DNA of 27,970 bases from an uncultured Collinsella sp. (GTDB lineage: Bacteria; Actinomycetota; Coriobacteriia; Coriobacteriales; Coriobacteriaceae): positions 1 through 27,970 of the forward strand of contig CAAELZ010000041.1 of assembly GCA_900756945.1 (NCBI GenBank). The letters are read 5' to 3'. Each line of letters starts with the position of its first letter. Positions within the stretch are counted from its first letter, which is position 1. Shown here piece after piece: positions 6,839-15,838 of the stretch. The notes under the pieces were generated by a model. The model saw only the letters and a program-made list of their open reading frames with translations, did not search any database and was not told the DNA's origin. The translations under genes and the position numbers were made by a program.

Positions 6839-6870
6839 GAGCGCGGTCCCGCATGTGCAAGGCCGCGCTC
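6839..6870 (-). terminator. Hairpin between phoU and yggS, possible terminator or attenuator
   Basis: GAGCGCGG (6839-6846) and CCGCGCTC (6863-6870) form a perfect 8-bp GC-rich stem with a 16-base loop. It lies 38 bases beyond the phoU stop codon on the minus strand. The following sequence (TTGCGTT) has no real T-run, so termination may be weak or factor-dependent. It could reduce read-through from the pst genes into yggS-sepF. Confidence 0.4.
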
Positions 6871-6907
6871 ACTTAGGTATTTACAATCTTTCGACGAACG
6901 GGGTCAC

Positions 6908-7765
6908 TTACTCCTCGTCGTCCTCGCCATCGTCCTCGTCCTCAAGATGATCGAGCAGGTAGCGAAGACCCTCGCTGACCTCGTTGGCGGGCACCTTGGC
7001 AACGTAACGCGCGTCGACGGCGGGCCTCATGATAACACCCTCGCCCGAAGGCACGCGCATGCTCTCGAGCTCATCCTCGTCCACACGGGCGATATCGCCG
7101 GCGTTCATACGCTGACCAGTCAACAGGAAGGTCAGACGGCAAGCGGCATCGATGGAAATGGAAGCGATGCGATCGAGGTAGCGCGAAACCATGATGGCGC
7201 GGCGCAGGTCGTCATAGTTGCTGTCGTCGTCCATAAAGTCGCCCGTATCCATACGGTTAAAGGTGCGGAAGAACTTCTCGTAGGCAGCGTGCACTGGCTC
7301 GTCCTCGACGGCCAGGTTGCAGATGATGGACATATCATTGGTGACGAGCGCAAAAAGCGAAGAGCCCAGCACCTGGTAGACGGCCTCAGCCTCGGCCTCA
7401 ACCGTGCCGACAAGCTCCTTGGGCAGCGAGATGTCGGCCTTGATCATATGACGCGTGGCACGGCAGATCTGACGGACCTTATCGGTCATGCGCTGCAGGT
7501 TAAAGTCGACATAGATGATCGTCTGAAGCAGGCGGAAGTCGGAGGCGACCGGTGACTGCGTGGCGATCAGGTTGTAGCAGACGGCCTCCAGGTTGGCGCA
7601 GCGCGCGTCAATCGAAAGCGTGCGCTTCTTGGTCTTGGTGGCGAGCTTGCGGTCGTCGGTCACATAGGCCTTCACGGCATCGTGGAGGGCCAGATCGACG
7701 GCCTCATAGATGCTCAGCATCTCGTGACGGGCCTCGACGAGCTGACGGGAAAACAGTTTGCGCAT
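6908..7765 (-). CDS. phoU: PhoU-like phosphate signalling protein, extended C-terminus
   Basis: A 285-residue soluble helical protein at the end of the pst operon. PhoU links Pst transporter activity to the PhoR/PhoP kinase system and restrains phosphate uptake. The N-terminal MRKLFSRQLVEARHEMLSIYEAVDLAL and the first repeat DFRLLQTIIYVDFNLQRMTDKVRQIC (about 76-101) are typical. The second repeat is diverged (YLDRIASISIDAACRLTF, about 196-213), where GDH-like residues expected for metal binding are absent. The protein is about 65 residues longer than usual: residues 220-285 add a segment with many Asp/Glu ending in an acidic run. GGAG seven bases before ATG sets the start. It lies 92 bases downstream of pstB. 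Confidence 0.88.
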   Translation of the reverse strand: MRKLFSRQLVEARHEMLSIYEAVDLALHDAVKAYVTDDRKLATKTKKRTLSIDARCANLEAVCYNLIATQSPVASDFRLLQTIIYVDFNLQRMTDKVRQICRATRHMIKADISLPKELVGTVEAEAEAVYQVLGSSLFALVTNDMSIICNLAVEDEPVHAAYEKFFRTFNRMDTGDFMDDDSNYDDLRRAIMVSRYLDRIASISIDAACRLTFLLTGQRMNAGDIARVDEDELESMRVPSGEGVIMRPAVDARYVAKVPANEVSEGLRYLLDHLEDEDDGEDDEE

Positions 7766-7821
7766 GGTTCACTCCAATCAGTTGGGTGCGGTCATGCCGC
7801 CCGCACAGTGAATACGCACCG

Positions 7822-7857
7822 GACTAGGTCCGATCGGCTTGGGACTAGTCGCACCGA

Positions 7858-7859
<2 letters not shown>
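7822..7859 (-). other. Alternative hairpins between pstB and phoU
   Basis: GACTAGGTCC (7822-7831) can pair with GGACTAGTC (7842-7850) with one bulge. GATCGG (7832-7837) can instead pair with CCGATC (7854-7859), which overlaps the pstB stop. The two pairings exclude each other. There is no T-run. A role in mRNA processing or in lowering phoU relative to pstB is possible but unproved. Confidence 0.35.
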
Positions 7860-8661
<802 letters not shown>

Positions 8662-8673
8662 GGGACTCCTTAA

Positions 8674-9579
8674 CTAGCGACGCTTGCGCGACAGGAAGCG
8701 CGCAAACAGGTTGAAGGCCAGAATGATCACCATCAGCAAGAGCGCGGTGCCGTAGGCTGCGTTCATGTTGATGCCATCGTTGGCAAGCAGGTACAGGTGA
8801 ACCGTCATGGGGCGGCCGGAATCGAGCGGCGAAATAGGTAGATTGATGGCTTGGCCCATGGTGTAGAGCACCACCGCGGTCTCGCCAATGGCGCGGCCGA
8901 TGGCGAGGACGATGCCCGTGGCAATACGGCCAAAGGCAGAAGGAAGCACAATCTTGGAGACAACCTGCCACTTGGTGGCGCCCAGGCCGTACGCGCCCCA
9001 ACGGATATAGCGCGGGACGGCGCGAATGGCCTCTTCGGTGGTGCGCATGACGATGGGAAGCATCAAGAGCGCGAGCGCCAGAGCGGCCGAGACCATCGAA
9101 AGGCCCAGGCCCATGGCCTCGACAAACAAGGCGTAGCCAAACAGGCCCATAACGATGGAGGGCACCGAGGCCAAAGCGTCAGCAGCGTAGCGAATGAGCT
9201 CGACGACCTTGCCCTGCTTGGCGTACTCGGCCAGATAGACGGCTGCCAGCACAGCAATCGGCGTGCAGATAAGCATGGCGAGCGCCGTCACATAGACGGT
9301 CGAGACGATCGTGGGCCAAATTCCGCCCTCGGCGTTGACGCCCTGGGGCCAACCGAAGATAAAGTCGAGCGAGATATGCGGCAGGCCGTTAATGACCACA
9401 TAGGCAATGATAGCGACAAGCACCAGCGTGGTGATGTATGCCGCGGCACGGAACACGCCAAGCATGATCTTGTTGGACAGGTCCTTGTTGATGCGGCCCT
9501 TCTTGCCATGGGAAAGGGCACGCTTGATGCGCTCGCGCGACGAGGTCGTATCGACCGTCGTGTCAACGGAATCGGACAT
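8674..9579 (-). CDS. pstA: Phosphate ABC transporter permease PstA
   Basis: A 301-residue membrane permease that pairs with PstC to form the phosphate channel. A hydrophilic, basic N-terminus of about 45 residues precedes six hydrophobic segments. The cytoplasmic EAA-like loop reads RYIRWGAYGLGATKWQVVSKIVLPSA, followed by GRIATGIVLAIGRAIGETAVVLYTMG, which are characteristic of the family. The start codon is three bases after the pstC stop with a G-rich ribosome site inside the pstC end, indicating translational coupling. Confidence 0.96.
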   Translation of the reverse strand: MSDSVDTTVDTTSSRERIKRALSHGKKGRINKDLSNKIMLGVFRAAAYITTLVLVAIIAYVVINGLPHISLDFIFGWPQGVNAEGGIWPTIVSTVYVTALAMLICTPIAVLAAVYLAEYAKQGKVVELIRYAADALASVPSIVMGLFGYALFVEAMGLGLSMVSAALALALLMLPIVMRTTEEAIRAVPRYIRWGAYGLGATKWQVVSKIVLPSAFGRIATGIVLAIGRAIGETAVVLYTMGQAINLPISPLDSGRPMTVHLYLLANDGINMNAAYGTALLLMVIILAFNLFARFLSRKRR

Positions 9580-9582
9580 AGC

Positions 9583-10509
9583 CTACCCCCTCTTCTTCTT
9601 GGAAATCAGACGGACGATGCCCACCAGCGTGGCGGAGATGATAAACAGGACCACGCCCATGCCGAACAGCGCCGAGCGGTGCAGACCCGAGGAATAGCTC
9701 ATGTCGAGCGCGATCTGGCTCGTGAGCGTCGAGATGGGGCTCGCAATGCTGTCGGGAATAACCGGGGCGTTACCCACGACCATGAGCACGGCCATGGTCT
9801 CGCCGATGGCACGGCCCATACCCAGCACGATGGCATCCACGATACCCAGCTTGGCGGCAGGTAGCACGACCTTATAGATGGTCTGCCACTTAGTAGCACC
9901 CATGGCATACGATGCCTCGCGAATACCCATGGGAATGGAATTGAGGGCATCGATGGTGAGCGTGGTGATGGTAGGGACGATCATGGTGGCAAGCACGAAC
10001 CACGCCGTCAGCGCACCAAAACCAAGACCACCGGTCAGTTGCGCGATAAACGGACGGATGATGATCATGCCAAAGAAGCCATAGATGATAGAAGGGATGC
10101 CGGCCAACAGGTCAACGGCAGGGCTGATGAGCTTGCGCACGCGCTTGCCGGCGATCTCGACCAGATACACGGCCGTGCCCACGCCTAGGGGCACACCCAT
10201 GGCGAGCGCACCGACGGTCACCAGACCCGAGCCGGCAAGCAGCGACACGATGCCGTAGTGGCCCTCAGAGGGCGCCCACGTAAAGCTAAAGAAGTCCGCC
10301 AGACCGATGTCGGTAAAGACGGGCAGCGCCGAGTACGTGGTAAAGACAAAAATCAGGATGACGGTAACAACCGCCAAGAACGCGCAGGCAAAGAAAATCC
10401 ACTGCAGAGCCTTCTCCTTGATATAGGTGCTGCGCGATACGAGCGCCAGCTCGCGCTTCTTGGGCGCCTGAGCATTCTGCTCAGTCTGGGAGTTTTCCCG
10501 TGCTTCCAT
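9583..10509 (-). CDS. pstC: Phosphate ABC transporter permease PstC
   Basis: A 308-residue permease subunit with about six membrane segments. The coupling loop GIREASYAMGATKWQTIYKVVLPAA and the following IVDAIVLGMGRAIGETMAVLMVVGN match PstC. A hydrophilic N-terminus of about 35 residues precedes the first segment. ATG at 10509 is chosen, one base after the pstS stop, with AAGGGGA nine bases upstream. A GTG three codons earlier (10518) abuts that site and would overlap pstS. Confidence 0.95.
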   Translation of the reverse strand: MEARENSQTEQNAQAPKKRELALVSRSTYIKEKALQWIFFACAFLAVVTVILIFVFTTYSALPVFTDIGLADFFSFTWAPSEGHYGIVSLLAGSGLVTVGALAMGVPLGVGTAVYLVEIAGKRVRKLISPAVDLLAGIPSIIYGFFGMIIIRPFIAQLTGGLGFGALTAWFVLATMIVPTITTLTIDALNSIPMGIREASYAMGATKWQTIYKVVLPAAKLGIVDAIVLGMGRAIGETMAVLMVVGNAPVIPDSIASPISTLTSQIALDMSYSSGLHRSALFGMGVVLFIISATLVGIVRLISKKKRG

Positions 10510-10510
10510 G

Positions 10511-11347
10511 CTACTCACTCCCCTTCTCGTCGTTGGTGACGGGAATAAAGCCCGCCTCGCGAATCTGCTTGTCCATCTTTTCGGACGTCACGTAGTCGAT
10601 GTAATCCTGCGCCTGCTGCGAAGGCGCACCCTTCACAAAGAAGTAAAGGTCGCGCGAGATGGGATAGCCGCCACTCGCGACCGTCTTCTCGGACGCCTCA
10701 ACATGATTGACCGAGACGGCCTTGACCGAGGTCTTGGCGTTGAGGCCATCGACGAAGCCCAGCGAAATGTAGCCGATAGCCCCGCGCGAACGAGATACCA
10801 CGTCGCGCACCTGGCCCGTGCCCGAAAGAACGGCGGAGCGGCGATCGAACGGGGTGCCGTCCATCACGATGGTGCGGAAGGCTTCACGCGTGCCAGACGC
10901 CTCATCTCGGTTGATAACCTGAATCCTCAGGTCCTCGCCACCGACTTCTTTCCAGTTGGTGATCTTGCCGGCATAGATATCGCGGAGCTGCTCGGTCGAG
11001 AGGTTATCGACGGGGTTGTCTTCGTTCACGATGACCGCGATACCGTCGTGGGCAATGACGATGGGAGTCAGGCCCAGATCCTGTTCGTCGGCATTGAGTC
11101 CACGGGAGGAGCTGGCGATATCGGCCGTGCCAGCGCTGACGGCTTCGATGCCAGCGGAAGAGCCCAAACCGGAAACGAGCACGTCGATGCCGGTCTCCTC
11201 CTTAAAGCCCTCTGCCGCAATTTCGGCGATAGGAAGGCAGGTCGTGGAGCCGGCCACGGTAATGGAAGAGGCAGAAGATCCCGAAGAACAGGCGCACAGC
11301 GTAAGCGTAAGCACAGCGGCGCTCAGGACCGATACGATCTTTCTCAT
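10511..11347 (-). CDS. pstS: Phosphate-binding lipoprotein PstS
   Basis: A 278-residue extracellular substrate-binding lipoprotein for the Pst importer. Residues 1-20 are a lipoprotein signal peptide ending in lipobox LCAC with C20 as the lipid-anchor cysteine, followed by a Ser-rich linker. The phosphate-binding loops are recognisable: GSTTCLPIAE just after the linker, ADIASSSRGLNADE, and NRDEASGTREAF. The presence of Cys in the first loop, where Ser/Thr/small residues are commoner, is a minor oddity. The start ATG overlaps the pgeF stop as ATGA. No strong ribosome site is seen, so translation is probably coupled to pgeF. It is the first gene of pstSCAB-phoU. Confidence 0.95.
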   Translation of the reverse strand: MRKIVSVLSAAVLTLTLCACSSGSSASSITVAGSTTCLPIAEIAAEGFKEETGIDVLVSGLGSSAGIEAVSAGTADIASSSRGLNADEQDLGLTPIVIAHDGIAVIVNEDNPVDNLSTEQLRDIYAGKITNWKEVGGEDLRIQVINRDEASGTREAFRTIVMDGTPFDRRSAVLSGTGQVRDVVSRSRGAIGYISLGFVDGLNAKTSVKAVSVNHVEASEKTVASGGYPISRDLYFFVKGAPSQQAQDYIDYVTSEKMDKQIREAGFIPVTNDEKGSE

Positions 11348-12144
11348 AGCATCACGCCGATCGCAGCATGGCGCCCACAGGTGCCGTCCTCGTTACGGTA
11401 GGAATAAAAGCGGTCGTTCTGACGCACAGTCGAAAGCTGGGTATCCACGATATTATCCGCGTCCACACCGTCATCTACCAGCGCCTCACAAATGGCAGCG
11501 GAAAGATCGAGCATACGAGAGGCACTCGCATCGATGCAAGAGAACTCGACGGCAAAGCGATCCATGAGTTCCTGGGATACCTCATATTCGTCAGCCAAGA
11601 TATGGGGGCCGATATAGGCGGAAACGTCGCTCGCATCGCAGCCGGCAGCATCGCAAAGCGCCTGGCACGCCTTGGCAGAAATACGTGCAATCGTGCCCTT
11701 CCAACCGGAGTGCACCACGGCAAATCCGCCAGGGGCCACCAGCACCACGGGAACGCAGTCGGCAAAGCAGAGCAGCACGGGCACGTCATGGGCCGTACAG
11801 ACGATGGCATCGCAGCCCTCGGCAATCTGCTCGCGAACAGCCTCAAGATCGTCGGCACCGTTCGAAGTCACCGTAACGATATGGTCACCATGTACCTGAT
11901 TGGGCACGAGCAGATTATGCTCGCACTCAGTGGCGCCCATAGCTTCGAGCGCTCGACGACGATTTTCTTGAACAGCAAAGGGGTCATCGCCTACATGCGA
12001 GCCCAGGTTGAGCGAGGAGTACGCATCTTCAGAAACGCCACCGGTGCGCTCGGTAAAGGCAAAGCGGACATCGGATGTCGCGCCCTCCACCAACGTAACT
12101 CCATCATGGTCGACACGCGAAACGTTGTCCGCACGTGCTGCCAT
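11344..12144 (-). CDS. pgeF: Peptidoglycan editing factor / multicopper polyphenol oxidase-like PgeF
   Basis: A 266-residue YfiH/LACC1-family protein. E. coli YfiH prevents incorporation of L-Ser into muropeptide, and family members also act as purine nucleoside-processing enzymes. The metal/catalytic triad is present: H85 in NQVHGD, C130 in FADCVPV, and H145 in HSGWKGT. SSLNLGSHVGDD (about 43-54) and the C-terminal YSYRNEDGTCGRHAAIG are typical. ATG at 12144 is set by AGGAGG seven bases upstream; a longer reading from 12165 would bury that site. It lies after ftsZ as usual in Actinomycetota, but its 3' end overlaps pstS by four bases, tying it to phosphate-uptake genes. Confidence 0.93.
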   Translation of the reverse strand: MAARADNVSRVDHDGVTLVEGATSDVRFAFTERTGGVSEDAYSSLNLGSHVGDDPFAVQENRRRALEAMGATECEHNLLVPNQVHGDHIVTVTSNGADDLEAVREQIAEGCDAIVCTAHDVPVLLCFADCVPVVLVAPGGFAVVHSGWKGTIARISAKACQALCDAAGCDASDVSAYIGPHILADEYEVSQELMDRFAVEFSCIDASASRMLDLSAAICEALVDDGVDADNIVDTQLSTVRQNDRFYSYRNEDGTCGRHAAIGVML

Positions 12145-12222
12145 ACTAAAGCCTCCTAATAACACAAGTACCGCGGCGTCGCCGCGCAGTCCGCGTTTAT
12201 ACGGCTGTCATACTTCCTTAAA

Positions 12223-12265
12223 AGGATACCCGCAGCGGTAGGGACCAAACGTAAAGGGAACGTAA
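12223..12265 (-). promoter_or_regulatory. Candidate PhoP-box promoter for pgeF-pstSCAB-phoU
   Basis: On the minus strand TTACGTT occurs twice at exactly 11-base spacing (12259-12265 and 12248-12254). A TATCCT -10-like hexamer (12223-12228) follows 19 bases later. PhoP-type response regulators in Bacillus and Streptomyces bind direct repeats of about 11-bp period overlapping or just upstream of the -35 region, so the geometry fits. No PhoP/PhoR gene is in the window and the motif itself is not a confirmed consensus for this group. Confidence 0.35.
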
Positions 12266-12293
12266 GGAGATTGGAGGCTTTCGTTTACAAACG

Positions 12294-12334
12294 AGAAACA
12301 AAACGGGGTGCATCCAAATGGACACACCCCGTGC
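12294..12334 (-). terminator. Rho-independent terminator after ftsZ
   Basis: CGGGGTG (12304-12310) pairs with CACCCCG (12325-12331), with an inner TCCA/TGGA helix. On the minus strand the stem is followed by CGTTTTGTTTCTC. It lies 24 bases after the ftsZ stop and separates the dcw cluster from pgeF-pst. An adjacent inverted repeat TCGTTT-AC-AAACGA (12281-12294) may be an operator or part of this end. Confidence 0.7.
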
Positions 12335-12354
12335 AGGTCGTTGAGAAAAACGAA

Positions 12355-13509
12355 CTAGAAGCTACCGCGCTTCAGGAAGTCGGGAAGCTCGAACTGGTCG
12401 TTGCCAAAGTTGGGCAGCTCGGTACCACCGACGTTGCGGGTCGGAGCGGCCTGAGCCGGGCTGGCAGCCGGGGCGGTGCGCTGCGGCTCAGCGGAGGCAG
12501 CGGCCTTGCTCTGAGACTGCTGAGCAGCAAAGAGCTCATCCTGACGGTTGACGTTGGAGTCGGAGAAGCCCGTAGCGATGACGGTGATACGCACCTGATC
12601 GCCCAGGGACTCGTCGACAACGGTACCGAAGATGATGTTGGCCTCGGGGTCGACGGCGTTGGCGACAACGTCGGCGGCGTCGCTGATCTCCTGGATGCCC
12701 AGGTCCTTGGAACCGGCGATGGAGAGCAGCACGCGCGTGGCACCATCGATGGAGCTCTCGAGCAGCGGGCTGGAGATGGCCTGCTGGGCAGCGTCGACGG
12801 CACGAGTATCCCCAGAAGAGGTACCGATACCCATCATGGCGGTACCGGCCTGCTTCATGATGGTCTTAACATCGGCGAAGTCCAGGTTGATGATACCGGG
12901 GACGGTGATGAGGTCGGTGATGCCCTGGGTGCCCTGGGAAAGGACGCCATCGGCAATCGCGAAGGCCTCGAGCATGGTGGTCTTCTTCTCGGCGATGTCG
13001 AGCAGCTTATCGTTAGGAATGACGATCATGGTGTCGACGCAATCGGAGAGGGTCTTGATGCCCTCCTCGGCGCTCTTCTTACGCTTGCGGCCCTCGAAGG
13101 TGAAGGGCTTGGTCACGACGGCGACGGTCAGTGCGCCGACCTCGTTCATCGCGATATCGGCAACGATGGGAGCAGCGCCGGTACCGGTGCCGCCGCCCTC
13201 GCCGCAGGTGATAAACACCATGTCGGCGCCAGCGAGCGCCTCGGCGATGTCGTCGCGGGACTCATCGGCAGCCTTGCGGCCAACCTCGGGATTGGCGCCG
13301 GCGCCCAGGCCGCGGGTAAGGTCGGTGCCGATGTGCACCTTGATATCGGCATCAGAGATCGCGAGTGCCTGAGCATCGGTGTTGATGGCAACAAACTCGA
13401 CGCCGCGGATGCCCTCTTCGATCATTCGATTGACCGCGTTGGTACCGCCGCCGCCGACGCCGACCACCTTAATGACGGCAAGGTAGTTGTTGATCTCTGT
13501 CTCGTGCAT
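12355..13509 (-). CDS. ftsZ: Cell division protein FtsZ
   Basis: A 384-residue tubulin-like GTPase forming the Z-ring at midcell. Present are the N-terminal VVGVGGGGTNAVNRM nucleotide-contact segment (16-29), tubulin signature GGGTGTG (105-111), the T7 loop NLDFADV that completes the neighbour's active site (about 206-212), and the variable Ala/Gln/Pro-rich linker (about 315-370). The conserved C-terminal peptide ELPDFLKRGSF binds SepF or other partners. ATG at 13509 has GGAGG six bases upstream; an ATG ten codons earlier has none. It is separated from ftsQ by 199 bases that probably hold its own promoter. Confidence 0.98.
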   Translation of the reverse strand: MHETEINNYLAVIKVVGVGGGGTNAVNRMIEEGIRGVEFVAINTDAQALAISDADIKVHIGTDLTRGLGAGANPEVGRKAADESRDDIAEALAGADMVFITCGEGGGTGTGAAPIVADIAMNEVGALTVAVVTKPFTFEGRKRKKSAEEGIKTLSDCVDTMIVIPNDKLLDIAEKKTTMLEAFAIADGVLSQGTQGITDLITVPGIINLDFADVKTIMKQAGTAMMGIGTSSGDTRAVDAAQQAISSPLLESSIDGATRVLLSIAGSKDLGIQEISDAADVVANAVDPEANIIFGTVVDESLGDQVRITVIATGFSDSNVNRQDELFAAQQSQSKAAASAEPQRTAPAASPAQAAPTRNVGGTELPNFGNDQFELPDFLKRGSF

Positions 13510-13708
13510 GTCGGTCCTCCGAACAAAGGTTATAGCCATAGCATGGGTCGACCCCTGCGCACATTAACCTTCAGGTTGAAAGTAAATGCAAAGGTAAACC
13601 GTATTATGTTTGCACATTATGAACGTATCAGTCAAATAATTGACCGTGAAAACCAAACAAACCAGATAAACGGCGTGGTATGGCCCCTCAACAAAGCATC
13701 AACCAGCG
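13510..13708 (-). promoter_or_regulatory. ftsZ leader with three palindromes
   Basis: The ftsQ-ftsZ gap is AT-rich compared with its surroundings. It contains GTCAA-ATAA-TTGAC (13631-13644), AACCT-TC-AGGTT (13566-13577) and GGGTCGACCC (13545-13554). TTGACT and CATAAT hexamers occur but not at standard spacing, so no single promoter can be placed. The gap likely gives ftsZ independent, regulated transcription. Confidence 0.4.
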
Positions 13709-14965
13709 CTACGAGGTCGGAGCATTCCTAAATGTGTAGTTGCCCGGAGAGCGCACATTGATATACGTTACGCCCTCTACCTGCGAAAGCAACTTGGTGA
13801 CTACGCGTTCCTTCTTGGCGATATCGTCCGAATCGCCCAGCGACACCTCAATGCCGTTATTGAGGTTTGCCGAGATGGCTTCGACCGAAGGCGTGGAAAT
13901 ATCCTTGACTTGTCCCAAGAACTCGCTCGAAAAACCACGCACATAATCCAGGCCGGCCTTAACGGCTTTGGAGTTCACCGCCTGGCCGGAAACCGGAGCG
14001 ACATCCGCCGAGACATCAGTCAATAACACCGCGCCATAATGCTTGGCGAGCGCCAGCGCGGCATCGATTCCGGTCAAGGTATTTGAGCCCTGCCCTGTCG
14101 TGATGACGTTGCCCTGGTCGTCCACTTCGACCGACGTCGACAGCGGGGCGATCCAGGTGTCATCGTCTCCGATAGCCCAGGCAAGGTCGTCGGAGCTGAT
14201 ATACGCAATGGCGATAACTTTACGCTCCGTCGGCGTGATGATAAGCGTATGGGGAAACTGGCGCTGGACATCCACGCCCGAAACCCACGGGTTCTGCTTG
14301 AGATCCTCGGTAATCTGGTCGGGATCGACGTTAAAAAGCGACGTTCCCTCGGGCAAGTCGATCAGCTGGATAGCATCGTGCTTCGTCACATGCTCGCTGC
14401 CTTGAATCTGAATATCAGTGGCAGTAAACAGTCCAGAGTTGATCACCACGATGGCAACGACGACGAGCACGGCCAAGACGGCCAGAACGCCGCCCACGAT
14501 TTTGCCTTTGCCTGTAACGACAGAAGCGGCATCTGATGTTTTATTTGCCATCGCTCCAAGTGAAGATAACGGGTTGAAACCTTTTTTACTCGAAGGCTTC
14601 TTGGCGGTAGCCGGCACCGATGTCAGCGAGCGCGGTTTCGATGCGCCCAGCGTGAGACCTGGACGCGCCGCTTTAGTTCCCGTCGAGGGCTTGGGAGCTG
14701 CCATGGGACGGGCAGGCTTGGCGCCCATAACAGGCTTTGACGTCACCGAGGGACGAGAGGACTTTTTTGCGGCCGGACGATTACCGAGCTGCGAGCCGAC
14801 GACCGGACGACTGGTCTGTCGAGCATGCCCGACAGACTTAGAGTGCGCGACGGTATTGCGTTGAGGTTTGGCAGGCGCGCCGGAACGCCCTCCGGCGCGG
14901 CGGAAGGTGGGTTTCGATGCTCTAGAAGCCGAGGAATTTAACTTCCGGTCTGAGCTCGATGCCAT
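13709..14965 (-). CDS. ftsQ: FtsQ/DivIB-type division protein with long basic N-terminus
   Basis: A 418-residue bitopic membrane protein. Residues 1-150 are a basic, Ser/Pro/Ala/Lys-rich cytoplasmic tail with repeated KP and RP dipeptides. One membrane helix (about 156-175) follows, then an extracytoplasmic POTRA domain (about 181-250, starting TATDIQIQGSEHVTKHDAIQ) and the FtsQ beta domain (about 255-400). FtsQ/DivIB links FtsL/FtsB-like proteins to the septal synthase FtsWI. The cytoplasmic tail is far longer than in E. coli FtsQ. GGGAGG just before ATG supports this start, which puts the first 44 bases inside the end of murB, indicating coupled translation. Confidence 0.9.
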   Translation of the reverse strand: MASSSDRKLNSSASRASKPTFRRAGGRSGAPAKPQRNTVAHSKSVGHARQTSRPVVGSQLGNRPAAKKSSRPSVTSKPVMGAKPARPMAAPKPSTGTKAARPGLTLGASKPRSLTSVPATAKKPSSKKGFNPLSSLGAMANKTSDAASVVTGKGKIVGGVLAVLAVLVVVAIVVINSGLFTATDIQIQGSEHVTKHDAIQLIDLPEGTSLFNVDPDQITEDLKQNPWVSGVDVQRQFPHTLIITPTERKVIAIAYISSDDLAWAIGDDDTWIAPLSTSVEVDDQGNVITTGQGSNTLTGIDAALALAKHYGAVLLTDVSADVAPVSGQAVNSKAVKAGLDYVRGFSSEFLGQVKDISTPSVEAISANLNNGIEVSLGDSDDIAKKERVVTKLLSQVEGVTYINVRSPGNYTFRNAPTS

Positions 14966-15833
14966 ACGCCTCCCTCACCTTTCCGTGCACATGTCTGATA
15001 ACCGCGGCAACGTCATCGGCCGAGGCAGTTCCGTTATTAACGATAAAATTAGCGTGAACGGGCGAAACTTCCGCGCCGCCAATCGAAAAACCCTTTAATC
15101 CACAATCCTCGATAAGCTTGCCCACACTCGCATCGGGCGGGTTGCGAAAGACAGACCCGCAGGATGCGCGACCCATGGGCTGCGTACGCTTGCGCCTTGT
15201 AAGGTACCGCTCCATGCGCTCGCGAATGTCGGCCTTGGGCGCCGGTTTAAGCTTGAGCACGCACTCGAGGATGATCTCATTGCGGGGAAGGCTACATTCG
15301 CGGTAGCCCCAAGAGATCTCGGACCCCGCATAATGCTTGATACCGGATGCCGGGTCAAACGTTACGACATCCTCAACCAGCGAGCCAATCCACTCGGTCC
15401 GCGTGCCGGCATTCATAGATATCGCACCGCCGACCGAACCAGGAATGCCAACGGCAAACTCAAGGCCCGAGAGGCTACGCGACAGGGCATCGTTGACCAG
15501 GCGCGCAAACATCACGCCCGCACCGACCGTCAGCGTACAACCGTCATCGGCAACAACCGTGCGCTGGAACTCACGTCCGAGCGAAATGACGGCACCGCGA
15601 TAACCGCCATCGGCAACCAGCAGATTGGAGCCCTTGCCGATGATGACCCACGGCACCTGCTCGCGATCGAGCACCGCCACGGCGCGGCGGAGGGCATGAT
15701 AGCTATGGCACGTCACAAAGAGGTCGGCCTTGCCGCCGATACGATAGCTCGTATGACGCGCAAGGCGCTCGTCCTCGATCACATCCGTGTCGATCATGCC
15801 CGAGAGCGCCATGACGGCGTTAAACAGACCCAT
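14922..15833 (-). CDS. murB: UDP-N-acetylenolpyruvoylglucosamine reductase
   Basis: A 303-residue FAD enzyme that reduces UDP-GlcNAc-enolpyruvate to UDP-MurNAc with NADPH, the second committed step of peptidoglycan precursor synthesis. Seen are the FAD-binding entrance HTSYRIGGKADLF (27-39), GKGSNLLVADGG (67-78), GIPGSVGGAISMNAG, SWGYRECSLPR, and RASCGSVFRNP containing the catalytic Ser. The final part ends GIELRPEVKFLGF, which supplies the catalytic Glu. The start lies five bases after murC and lacks a clear ribosome site, so coupling with murC is likely. Confidence 0.96.
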   Translation of the reverse strand: MGLFNAVMALSGMIDTDVIEDERLARHTSYRIGGKADLFVTCHSYHALRRAVAVLDREQVPWVIIGKGSNLLVADGGYRGAVISLGREFQRTVVADDGCTLTVGAGVMFARLVNDALSRSLSGLEFAVGIPGSVGGAISMNAGTRTEWIGSLVEDVVTFDPASGIKHYAGSEISWGYRECSLPRNEIILECVLKLKPAPKADIRERMERYLTRRKRTQPMGRASCGSVFRNPPDASVGKLIEDCGLKGFSIGGAEVSPVHANFIVNNGTASADDVAAVIRHVHGKVREAYGIELRPEVKFLGF

Positions 15834-15838
15834 TAGAC

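Noticed and set aside
12205..12212. CTGTCATA resembling half of an E. coli Pho box
   Set aside because: The second half-site is absent and it lies downstream of the better-placed TTACGTT repeat and -10 element.
12271..13731. Plus-strand open frame of 486 codons opposite ftsZ
   Set aside because: Gly/Asp/Leu-rich shadow of ftsZ with no homology-like motif.
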